Assembly: GCF_035762905.1 (NCBI RefSeq)
Contig: NZ_DASUCC010000096.1
Location: forward strand, 7,153-71,152
Reading direction: 5' to 3'
From: DASYTH01 sp035762905
Lineage (GTDB): Bacteria; Actinomycetota; Actinomycetes; Mycobacteriales; Pseudonocardiaceae
DNA: 64,000 nt
Made by a program: the position numbers and the translations under genes. The notes below the pieces were generated by a model. It had not been told where the DNA came from. It saw only the letters and a list, made by a program, of their open reading frames with translations, and ran no database searches. Positions 17,776 to 24,504 of the stretch are shown here, in pieces (position 1 is the first letter of the stretch; each line of letters begins with the position of its first letter).

Positions 17776-18433
17776 GACACCAGTGTGCTGCACCGCCCCA
17801 GCCAGACAGACCGACACCTACCGTGCCGGCCAAGTGGGGCGATTAGGAAATCGTGGGCACGTGGCCGGTTTCGGCCACACCGCATTATCGAACCGCACCG
17901 TCGCCCGCGATCACCTAGGAAACAACCTCACCGAAAGTGCCTGCCGACCCACGCGACAGGGGAGCTTCAGCAGCCCTCAGCACCGCAGGTCGGAAGGGCA
18001 CTTTCCGGAGCAGCGCACCGACCCGGACGAGCATTCACCGGTGGATTCACACCTAGGTAATGCCGCCGAGCCACCACAACACCTACGCCATCAGGAATGG
18101 TTGGATGGCCCTGCGCGTGGGCAGCTATTATCAATTATCTGATCACCCGATCGGCGTAACATGATGCCCATTGTTGGTCGGTCAGTCACGACGGGGAACT
18201 GTCGATCATCCCCCACATGGGCCCTTGTGTCTCGCCTGAAGCATAGATAGTGTTGGCCGCGTTCTGATGTTGCTTGACCCGATGGGGGACTTGTTCTGGG
18301 GCCTTGTTAATCCATTGAGATGTCCATTGTTGACAGTGTCTCACTGCTGTTCAGTCCCAGATTCAGCCTTGCCGGTACGCCGCGCGCCGCGAATCCGCGG
18401 CCACCAAGTACGGAGGTAGAAGGGAGGATAGCC
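17776..18433. other. Intergenic region upstream of the 19-residue peptide operon
   Basis: I find no credible gene here; the open frames have poor codon bias. From about 18,120 the DNA becomes less GC-rich than its surroundings, as expected for a promoter region. TTGACA at 18330-18335 matches a -35 consensus, but no good -10 lies 16-18 bp downstream. The last bases before the peptide ORF contain two Shine-Dalgarno-like runs, GGAGG at 18412-18416 and GGGAGGA at 18422-18428. A short string encoding AATKY in frame (around 18397-18411) resembles the AATKW end of the peptide but has no start codon. Confidence 0.5.
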
Positions 18434-18493
18434 ATGACCAACGAGGAGTTCATCGAGTCCCGCTCGGCGGGTGAGGCCGCCACCAAGTGGTGA
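18434..18493 (+). CDS. 19-residue putative RiPP precursor peptide
   Basis: The ORF reads MTNEEFIESRSAGEAATKW and stops with TGA. It is preceded by AGGGAGGATAGCC, one of the strongest ribosome binding sites in the window, at ideal distance from the ATG. The first half is acidic and helical, as expected of a leader; the last residues (AATKW) end in a free Trp and could be the core. An 11-bp hairpin lies 29 bp after the stop, and three genes for a SUMF1-type enzyme, a PPOX-type enzyme and a LysE-type exporter follow on the same strand. Precursor genes that are expressed above their enzymes commonly have such a hairpin. I do not recognise the peptide. A short regulatory leader peptide is the main alternative. 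Confidence 0.55.
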   Translation: MTNEEFIESRSAGEAATKW

Positions 18494-18522
18494 TGGTCCA
18501 GAGGTAGGTAACGCAAGACAGG

Positions 18523-18551
18523 GCCGGGTGGCGGTCGGATCGCCACCCGGC
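18523..18551 (+). terminator. GC-rich hairpin between peptide gene and enzyme genes (attenuator or processing site)
   Basis: GCCGGGTGGCG (18523-18533) and CGCCACCCGGC (18541-18551) form a perfect 11-bp stem with a 7-base loop. No T-run follows, so it is not a full rho-independent terminator. Its position after the peptide stop codon and before the ribosome binding site of the SUMF1 gene suggests partial termination or mRNA stabilisation that sets a high peptide-to-enzyme ratio. Confidence 0.7.
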
Positions 18552-18581
18552 GCCCTTGCCGGCGATTATACGGGAGTTCAT

Positions 18582-19946
18582 GTGTTCGATGACCTGCTGG
18601 AACCGTCGGCCCTGGCGGTTCTTGACGACCGGGGGTACGTGGATCGGTTGCGTGCCCTTGAGAAGGCTTTCGGCCAGCGCACCGAGTCGGACGAGCTGGT
18701 CGAGGAACTGTGCGAGCTGGCGGTCGGGCACGCGGACTGGAACGTGCGGCGGATCGCGGTGCAGACGCTCGCCGACCGGTTCACCGGGTCCGCGGCGGCG
18801 CGGGCGGCGATCTGTTCGGCGACGCACGACGACGTGGACTGGGTGGCGTTCACCGCCATTCGCGCGGCCGGGGAGCACCGGCTGCCGGAGGCGGTCGAAC
18901 ATATGATCAGAATTTCCGGCTGGCCGAGCAACTTCAGCAAACCGGGCTACTCCCGGAAACCGGTTGGCTGCGGCGCGGCATTCGCAAAACGGGCATTGTG
19001 GAACTATTTCGGCTCCCGTGACCCGGACGAGCTCAGGAAACTGGAGGATCGGCATTTCGCGGACAAGCACGCCGCGGTCGCGGCTGCTCGCCGGCCCCGT
19101 GATCTGCGGGACGCCGTCCTGGTGCCGGCCGGCCCGTTCATCGCCGGCGCCAACGTCCATGAGGTCGGACCATTTCAAATGGACAGTTCGGACAACCCGC
19201 TGCGGGTCGTCGAGCTGCCCGCGTTCCACATCGACCGGACCACGGTGACCAATGCCCGGTACGCCGAGTTCCTCGCCGACGCCATGGGGAGCACCGAGTT
19301 CGCGCATCCGGACGAGCCGCCGGGCAAGGACTACACCCCGACGCACTGGCGGGATCCCCGGTTCAACGACCCGTCGTTCCCGGTCGTCGGCGTCGACTGG
19401 TACGACGCGTGGGCCTTCGCCCGGTGGGCCGGCGGGCGGCTGCCGTCCGAGGACGAGTGGGAAAAGGCGGCCCGCGGGACGGACGGCCGGACCTATCCGT
19501 GGGGCAACGAGTGGGACCGGGACAAGGCGCAGTCGGTGCTGTCCGCCTACGACCGCGAGGAGTTGCGCGACCTGAGCGAGCTCGAGGAGTTGCTGGTGCG
19601 CACCACGCTGGAGTGGCCACGGAATCCCGTCCTGGCCGCGGACGCGTTGCCGGCCGGGGCCAGCCCGTACGGTGCGCGGAACATGGCCGGCAACGTCTGG
19701 GAGCTCACGCGCAGCAACTTCTTCACTCGCAAGGACATGGCCCCGTTCTTCAAGGGCAGGCGCGGCCCGGAGTTCATGAACCGGCCGGAGGCGTTCCACG
19801 TGCTGCGCGGCGGTACCTGGACCTCGCCGCCGGTGTGCCTCACGACGTTCTATCGCGGCAAGGACCTGTTGACCGACCGGCACAACGAGGTCGGCTTCCG
19901 GTGCGTCTACGAGGCGACCGCGGAGGAGGTGCCGGCGCATGCCTGA
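18582..19946 (+). CDS. HEAT-repeat/SUMF1 (formylglycine-generating enzyme-like) family protein
   Basis: 454 residues from GTG 18582, which has GGGAG five bases upstream; the longer frame to 18471 would run through the hairpin and the peptide gene and is unlikely. Residues of about 20-165 are HEAT-like helices (DWNVRRIAVQTLADRF, DWVAFTAIRAAGEHRLPEA). The rest has the SUMF1/EgtB/PvdO fold: AFHIDRTTVTNARYAEFL, VVGVDWYDAWAFARWAGGRLPSEDEWE, YPWGNEWD, NMAGNVWELT, VLRGGTWTS and EVGFRCVYE. True copper formylglycine-generating enzymes have two active-site Cys in the GGSYxC...C segment. Here the corresponding segment is GGTWTSPPVCLTTFYRG, so only one Cys remains and its place is shifted. The activity is therefore unlikely to be Cys-to-formylglycine conversion, and no Cys exists in the 19-residue peptide. 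Oxidation or crosslinking of the peptide is an inference from the neighbourhood. Confidence 0.8.
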   Translation: MFDDLLEPSALAVLDDRGYVDRLRALEKAFGQRTESDELVEELCELAVGHADWNVRRIAVQTLADRFTGSAAARAAICSATHDDVDWVAFTAIRAAGEHRLPEAVEHMIRISGWPSNFSKPGYSRKPVGCGAAFAKRALWNYFGSRDPDELRKLEDRHFADKHAAVAAARRPRDLRDAVLVPAGPFIAGANVHEVGPFQMDSSDNPLRVVELPAFHIDRTTVTNARYAEFLADAMGSTEFAHPDEPPGKDYTPTHWRDPRFNDPSFPVVGVDWYDAWAFARWAGGRLPSEDEWEKAARGTDGRTYPWGNEWDRDKAQSVLSAYDREELRDLSELEELLVRTTLEWPRNPVLAADALPAGASPYGARNMAGNVWELTRSNFFTRKDMAPFFKGRRGPEFMNRPEAFHVLRGGTWTSPPVCLTTFYRGKDLLTDRHNEVGFRCVYEATAEEVPAHA

Positions 19947-20517
19947 GTCCCGCGCCGCACCGGCGGCGGAGTTCGCCGAGGCCGTCGAGGAACTCAAGCA
20001 GCGTCAAGACATCAAGGCCAGACGGTTCCACTTCACACGGCGCGACGGCACCTTCGGGCCGCTCGTCGGGGCCCCGTTCGACGTGGCGAAGTTCCTGGCC
20101 CGGCCGCTGGTCGGCCGGATCGCGCTCGCCGGGCCCGTGATCCGCCCGTTCTGGTACGTCTGGGAGGAGGAGTGCTTCTGGAAGCTCACCGGTGCATGGT
20201 CCATTTTGGACGAGCGACTCCGCGCCGATCCCAACTTCGAGCTGGTGATCGACACCTGCGACCTGGACACCGGGGAGACCCGGCAGGTCATCGCGCACGG
20301 CAAGGCCTACGTGGTCGACTTCGACGTCGAGCGCGGCCGGCGCATCCTGAGCCGGTACGCGGGCCCGTACGAGGACGACTGGGATCCGAGGTTCCAGCTG
20401 CGCCCCGACCCGTCGGTGTACGGCACCCGGCTCGCCAAGATGGTGCCGGACGACATGTGGGCCGTCGAGTTGTCGTTCCGGCCGGCCTGGCCGGACCGGC
20501 CGATCAACTGGCGTTGA
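19939..20517 (+). CDS. PPOX-type (FMN/F420-binding split-barrel) oxidoreductase-like protein
   Basis: 192 residues. The ATG at 19939 overlaps the SUMF1 stop by 8 bases and has GGAGGAGG upstream, so it is co-translated with that gene. The core reads FWYVWEEECFWKLTGAW, FELVIDTCDLDTGETRQV and AHGKAYVVDFDVERGRRIL. This is the strand order of pyridoxamine-phosphate-oxidase-like split barrels, which bind FMN or F420 and reduce or oxidise small substrates. The N-terminal 50 residues are helical (FAEAVEELKQRQDIKAR) and are not typical of the fold. The C-terminus includes MVPDDMWAVELSF, also usual at the end of this domain. It is likely the second tailoring enzyme of the peptide operon. The cofactor cannot be decided from the sequence. 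Confidence 0.75.
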   Translation: MPESRAAPAAEFAEAVEELKQRQDIKARRFHFTRRDGTFGPLVGAPFDVAKFLARPLVGRIALAGPVIRPFWYVWEEECFWKLTGAWSILDERLRADPNFELVIDTCDLDTGETRQVIAHGKAYVVDFDVERGRRILSRYAGPYEDDWDPRFQLRPDPSVYGTRLAKMVPDDMWAVELSFRPAWPDRPINWR

Positions 20518-20530
20518 GGGAGCGCACCGC

Positions 20531-21163
20531 GTGCCGAGCACCTCGACCATTCTCCTGTTCCTCGCGGTGACCGCGACGCTGTTCCTCATCCCCGGCCCGT
20601 CGGTGCTCTACATCGTGACCAGAAGCGTTGCCCAGGGCCGCGCGGCCGGTTTGATCTCCGTCCTCGGTATGCACGTGGGCACGATTCCCTACATGCTCGC
20701 CACCGCGTTGGGGTTGTCCGCGCTGCTGACCGCCTCGTCGACCGCCTTCCACATCATCAGGTATCTCGGCGCCGCCTATCTGATCTGGTTGGGTGTCCAG
20801 AAGTTGTGGTCCCTGAGAAAGCAGGGTGAGGCGGACAGCGAGCCACCGACGGTGTCCCTGGCGCGCATATTCCGTCAGGCGGTGGTGGTCAGCATCCTCA
20901 ACCCCAAGACGCTGATCTTCTTCGCCGCGCTCCTGCCGCAGTTCATCGACCCGTCCCACGGCTCAGTCGCGGTGCAGGTCGCGTTCTTCTGCGCGGGCTT
21001 CCTCGTACTCGGCGTGATCAGCGACGGAACCTACGCACTGCTGTCCAGCACGCTGGCCGGCCGGCTACGCCACACCGCGCGAAGCCGCCGCGTCCTGGAC
21101 CGTTTCAGCGGCATCGTCTACCTGATGCTCGGCGCGTTCGCAGCCGTCATCGCCGAATCCTGA
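20531..21163 (+). CDS. LysE/RhtB-family exporter
   Basis: 210 residues from GTG 20531, with GAGGGAG eight bases upstream and 13 bp after the preceding stop. The protein has six hydrophobic segments and the signature of the RhtB/LysE family: FLIPGPSVLYIVTRSVAQGR at residues of about 18-37, then YLGAAYLIWLGVQKLW, AVVVSILNPKTLIFFAALLPQF and a last segment near YLMLGAFAAVIAES. Members export amino acids and small amino-acid derivatives through the cytoplasmic membrane. As the last gene of the peptide/SUMF1/PPOX operon it fits export of a small, amino-acid-sized product released from the peptide rather than of a long peptide. Confidence 0.9.
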   Translation: MPSTSTILLFLAVTATLFLIPGPSVLYIVTRSVAQGRAAGLISVLGMHVGTIPYMLATALGLSALLTASSTAFHIIRYLGAAYLIWLGVQKLWSLRKQGEADSEPPTVSLARIFRQAVVVSILNPKTLIFFAALLPQFIDPSHGSVAVQVAFFCAGFLVLGVISDGTYALLSSTLAGRLRHTARSRRVLDRFSGIVYLMLGAFAAVIAES

Positions 21164-21195
21164 CCCCTTCTGATCCGCGCGCTACGAGAGCTTCC

Positions 21196-21666
21196 TCAGT
21201 GCTGGTCGGCCGGCGTGGCGGATCGTTCTCGTCGGCGCGCCCGGATCCCGGCCCAGGTGGCGGCCGGAATCGCCACCACCGCCAGCACCGTCGCCCCGAG
21301 CAGCAGAGACGCGACCTTGTGGTTTTCCGGGGCCCGGGCGTCGCGCAGGTCGTCCTCCGGGTGCAGCGGATCGTAGATGATCGCAACCAGATCGCCGGCC
21401 TTGGCCCGCGGACCGGGAGCCTCGTCGCCCTGGCCGATCGTCGAGCGCACCTGGCGCCCGTCCGCCGTGCGGAACTCGACATGCACCCGGGAGTTCTTGC
21501 CGGTGGTCACCTTCACCACCCGGCCGGAGGCCTGCTGGCCGCGCTCACTGAGCGCGTTGTCGTTGCTCCACACCTGCCAGGTGGCCACGACCAGGACCGA
21601 GATGACCACTGCGCCGAGCGCCGCGAACAGCACCGGGGATGGCCGCGACGAGCCGGAACGCCTCAC
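21196..21666 (-). CDS. DUF3592-type membrane protein
   Basis: 156 residues from GTG 21666 (GGGGGA ten bases upstream); a TTG at 21699 would add 11 residues. There are two membrane segments, VLFAALGAVVISVLVVATW near the start and VASLLLGATVLAVVAIPAATW near the end. Between them lies an extracytoplasmic beta-rich domain (GQQASGRVVKVTT ... VHVEFRTADGRQVRS ... GDLVAIIYDPLHPEDD). The VxFxTxDGxxV ... GxxVxVxYDPxxP pattern is characteristic of DUF3592. The function is unknown. The gene converges with the exporter gene and is not part of its operon. Confidence 0.8.
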   Translation of the reverse strand: MRRSGSSRPSPVLFAALGAVVISVLVVATWQVWSNDNALSERGQQASGRVVKVTTGKNSRVHVEFRTADGRQVRSTIGQGDEAPGPRAKAGDLVAIIYDPLHPEDDLRDARAPENHKVASLLLGATVLAVVAIPAATWAGIRARRRERSATPADQH

Positions 21667-21765
21667 CGAACCGATGTCCCCCGGACCGGCGGCGACCAAA
21701 CATCGGTGATGATCCGCGCGAGCAACGGCCTGATCGAGCAGGAAGTCGGCCGCCGCGGCGACGGT

Positions 21766-22173
21766 CTACTCCGGCTTGTGATCATCGACCAGTCTTGTGA
21801 GGTGGGCCTGGTAGTTCGGGCAGGTCGCGATGTCCTCGTGGGTGCAGTTCAGCCCGGCTTCGAGGAGGTCGAGCGCCGAGCGCAGCGCGGCCATCCTGGC
21901 CTGCAGGGCGTGGTGGTGGCGGCGCAGTACGTCTTTGCGGGCGGCGGGGTCGCCCGCGGTGAGGAACGCTCGGATGTCCGGCAGCGGCAGCCCGGCCTGC
22001 TTCGCGCGCACGATCGAGGCCACCCGGAACAGGTCGTCGCGGGTGTAGCGGCGGCGGCCGCCTTCGACGCGGGCAGGGCAGAGCAGGCCCACCGATTCCC
22101 AGTGCCGCAGCACGTGTGCCGGCAGACCGAAGTGGTCGGCCACCTGGCCGATCGTCATCGGGCTTGACTTCAT
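21766..22173 (-). CDS. MerR-family transcriptional regulator
   Basis: 135 residues from ATG 22173; another ATG at 22194 is in frame but would overlap the neighbour's start. The N-terminal helix-turn-helix is typical (MTIGQVADHFGLPAHVLRHWESVGLL, then GRRRYTRDDLFRV). A dimerisation helix of about 50 residues follows, and a Cys pair in the tail (LNCTHEDIATCPNYQAH) could sense metal or redox changes. It is divergently arranged with the methyltransferase gene, the two ATGs being about 20 bp apart. The regulator therefore probably controls both genes from one operator, as MerR proteins usually do. Confidence 0.85.
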   Translation of the reverse strand: MKSSPMTIGQVADHFGLPAHVLRHWESVGLLCPARVEGGRRRYTRDDLFRVASIVRAKQAGLPLPDIRAFLTAGDPAARKDVLRRHHHALQARMAALRSALDLLEAGLNCTHEDIATCPNYQAHLTRLVDDHKPE

Positions 22174-22187
22174 GTCGGCATTAAGTC
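22166..22187. promoter_or_regulatory. Possible MerR operator between divergent genes
   Basis: GACTT (22166-22170) and AAGTC (22183-22187) form an imperfectly spaced inverted repeat between the two start codons, in an otherwise very short intergenic space. MerR proteins bind such dyads. Both transcripts would be almost leaderless. The repeat is short, so this is only suggestive. Confidence 0.3.
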
Positions 22188-22192
22188 TGAGC

Positions 22193-22897
22193 ATGGCGGG
22201 TATGTCCAGTTTGCTTGCTGTCCTCGATGCCGTCGACGCGCAGCCCTTTGCCGTCGGGTTGCGCCTACGTTCCTATGAGTTGCTCGGCGAGCTCACCGGC
22301 CGAACCGTGGTCGACGCCGGCTGCGGCGGTGGTCGCGCGGTCGGCGAGCTGGCTGAACGCGGCGCCCGCGCGGTCGGTGTCGACCTCGACCCCGAGATGA
22401 TCGCCGTGGCCCGGCAGCGCTGGCCGGCCGGGGAGTTCCAGGTCGGCGACGCCTGCGAGCTGCCGCTGCACAGCGGGTCGGTTTCCGGCTACCGCGCGGA
22501 CAAGGTGTTGCACGCGCTGGCGGATCCGGCCCGAGCCGTGGCCGAGGCCCGCCGGGTGCTCGCGCCGGGTGGCCGGGCCGTGCTGCTCGGCCAGGACTGG
22601 GACACGATCGTCATCGACTCCGACGACCCGCGGACCACCCGCGGGCTGGTCCAGGCGAAGGCGGACTCGCTACCGTCGCCGCACGCCGGCCGCAAGTACC
22701 GCAACCTACTGCTCGACGCGGGGTTCACCGACCCGGTCGTCGAGGTGCACACCGGCGTGTTCACCGACGACACCGCGCTCGCCGTGCTGCACCGGATCAC
22801 CGATGAGCAGAGTTGGCTGGCCGAGCAGGCCGAGCGTGCCCGCACGAACCGGATCTTCGTCGCGGTGCCGATGTTCCTCGTCGCCGCGCGGAGATAG
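22193..22897 (+). CDS. Class I SAM-dependent methyltransferase
   Basis: 234 residues from ATG 22193, with a second possible ATG at 22202; no clear ribosome binding site, as expected for a leaderless transcript. Motif I is VVDAGCGGGRAVGELAERG, followed by GVDLDPEMIAVARQRWP (acidic residue binding the ribose of SAM), FQVGDACELPL and the post-motif YRADKVLHALADPARAVAEARRVLAPGG. This is the usual ubiE-like layout. The C-terminal part (KYRNLLLDAGFTD ... VLHRITDEQSW) is the substrate side, but the substrate is unknown. The divergent MerR gene suggests induction by a toxic small molecule, which the enzyme might methylate. Confidence 0.85.
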   Translation: MAGMSSLLAVLDAVDAQPFAVGLRLRSYELLGELTGRTVVDAGCGGGRAVGELAERGARAVGVDLDPEMIAVARQRWPAGEFQVGDACELPLHSGSVSGYRADKVLHALADPARAVAEARRVLAPGGRAVLLGQDWDTIVIDSDDPRTTRGLVQAKADSLPSPHAGRKYRNLLLDAGFTDPVVEVHTGVFTDDTALAVLHRITDEQSWLAEQAERARTNRIFVAVPMFLVAARR

Positions 22898-22904
22898 CCG
22901 CAGG

Positions 22905-24021
22905 CTCGGGTCGCGCGCCTACGACCCGGCCGACCGGCTCGCCACCATCGCCGACGCGATGGGCCGGACCACCGCGTTCCGCTACTTCGACGGCGGCCTG
23001 CTCGCCGGCACGACCCAGGTCGGGTTCCGAAACCCGAACGGCACGACCCGGGACATCCCGCTCGCCACGTACGGATACGACGGGCAGGGCAACGTCACCC
23101 GGGTCGAGGAGGCCGGTGTGGTGACCGAGCGGACCTGGGACGCGGCCGGCAACCTGTCCCGGGTGGTCTCCGACCCCGCCGGGACCGCCCGGACCACCAC
23201 GTACACCTATGACACGCTGGACAACCCGGTCACCGTGCGGCGCACCGACGGCAGCGGCACGACCACCGAGACGACCGACATCGGCTATGACCCGATGGCC
23301 GGATGACCCGGCACACGGTGCGTAACGGCACACCGGCTACGACAAGCTGGGCCGGGTCTCGTCGGTGACCGACGCCGCCGGGGCAACCACAACGTTCGGC
23401 TACGACGTGCTGGGCAACCTCACCCGGCGCACCGATCCGGCCGTCGGCTCGGATCCGGCCGGCGTGTCGACGTTCCGCTACGACGCGGTGGGCGAGCTGC
23501 TGGCCGCGACCGGAGCGACTGGGGCAGCGACGACGGCGACCTATGACGATCTCGGCCGGCAGGTCACCTCGACCATCGTCGAGCGGTACCCGACGCCGGG
23601 CCGCACCCTGACCACCACGACGGCCTACAACGACTCCGGCACGGTCAGCTCGGTCCGGACCCCGGACGGGGCCGAGACCAGGTTCACCTACAACGGGGTG
23701 GGCGAGCGAGTGTCCACAACGGACCCATTGGGGAAGAAGTCGACCGTCGGCTACGATCTCGCCGGCCGGACCACCCGGCTGACCGACCCGCTCGGTCTGG
23801 GCACCAGGATCGAGTACGACCTGGCCGGCCGGGCCGTCACGATGTCCTCTATGGACACCAATGGTCAGGTGTTGCGCACCAGCAGGACCGGATACGACCC
23901 GGCCGGCAACGTGGTATCCCGCACCAACCCGCTCGGAGTAACCGTGACAAGGCAGGTCGACGCGCTCGGCCGAATGGTCCGGGAGACCGAGGTGATCCCA
24001 ATGATTGGCCGGTCGTCTTGA
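22905..24021 (+). pseudogene. RHS/YD-repeat protein remnant
   Basis: Repeated YD units are obvious in two frames: RAYDPADRLATIADAMGRTT, YGYDGQGNVTRVEEAG, WDAAGNLSRVVSDPAG, then after a break FGYDVLGNLTRRTDP, YDDLGRQVTSTIVE, YNGVGERVSTTDP and YDLAGRTTRLTDPLG. A stop ends the first frame at 23306, and the second frame resumes around 23331, so at least one indel separates them. There is no N-terminal export domain, no RHS core end and no toxin tip: the repeats begin eight bases after the methyltransferase stop and end abruptly at about 23,995. This is an internal piece of a large polymorphic-toxin protein left by deletion. Confidence 0.85.
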
Positions 24022-24200
24022 CGGACACCTCGCTCGAGCGTTGGGAGCAGTACGACGTGGGTGCGGTGGAGTTCCTGATCGCGCTGGTGAAGGGTGAGTT
24101 GCCCAGCGAGATCATTCCCTCGGTGGTGGGGCAACCCGGGTACCGGACCCTTCAGGATCTGGCGGGTGCTCCGGGCAACCAGGCGGCGGCCGGTGGGTAG
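24000..24200 (+). pseudogene. C-terminal fragment of a SUKH (SMI1/KNR4) immunity protein
   Basis: In the frame ending at TAG 24200 the DNA reads NDWPVVLTDTSLERWEQYD, then VGAVEFLIALVKGEL and a tail of about 25 residues. A WPVV...W.. sequence followed by VEFL..L..G is how many SUKH-family immunity proteins end. No N-terminal part exists; the frame runs back into the RHS remnant. A TTG at 24018 could give a 60-residue peptide, but it has no ribosome binding site. It is best read as the surviving 3' end of an immunity gene. Confidence 0.55.
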
Positions 24201-24504
24201 CGTTGGGGAGTTGGCCCGGATCGTGGGGTGGTCGGGGCGGTCCTGTGTGGAGCCTGCGTGGGACGTGGTGGAGCGGGATCTTGGGCTGGGGCTTCCGGCG
24301 GAGTACAAGGAGCTGCTGGCCGTGTTCCCGCCGGGGACGTTTCTGCTTCCGGACTGGAAGGACATCATCGTCCAGCCACCACACCATGTGGACGGTGTGC
24401 CGGACCACCTTCATCAGTTCGGGGTGGAGATGGGTGAGCTGTCCGAGTGGCGGACCGAGCATCCGCAGGACGTGCCGCACGCGTTGTATCCGGAGCCCGG
24501 GGGG
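24193..24504 (+). pseudogene. N-terminal fragment of a second SUKH (SMI1/KNR4) immunity protein
   Basis: The frame opens with GTG 24193, overlapping the preceding fragment by 8 bases. It reads GELARIVGWSGRSC, then WDVVERDLGLGLPAEYKELLA, VFPPGTFLLPDW and WRTEHPQDVPHALYPEPGG. The GxxLPxxYxxLLxxxxxG pattern is the N-terminal signature of SUKH domains. Homology ends at about 24,500, exactly where the convergent ABC permease gene ends; the codons beyond are antisense of that gene. The C-terminal half is therefore lost. Confidence 0.65.

Noticed and set aside
17870..18142. Possible coding sequence upstream of the peptide operon
   Set aside because: The frame has poor third-position bias, no ribosome binding site and no family-like segments.
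18523..18560. Rho-independent terminator after the peptide gene
   Set aside because: The stem is strong, but no T-run follows, and the three downstream genes have no other obvious promoter. It is better described as an attenuator or processing hairpin.
18471..18581. Longer start for the SUMF1-type enzyme
   Set aside because: The extension would overlap the peptide gene and read through the hairpin with a composition unlike protein. The GTG at 18582 has a good ribosome binding site.
24018..24200. Independent 60-residue gene starting at TTG
   Set aside because: No ribosome binding site, and the sequence matches the end of SUKH proteins, so it is treated as a fragment.
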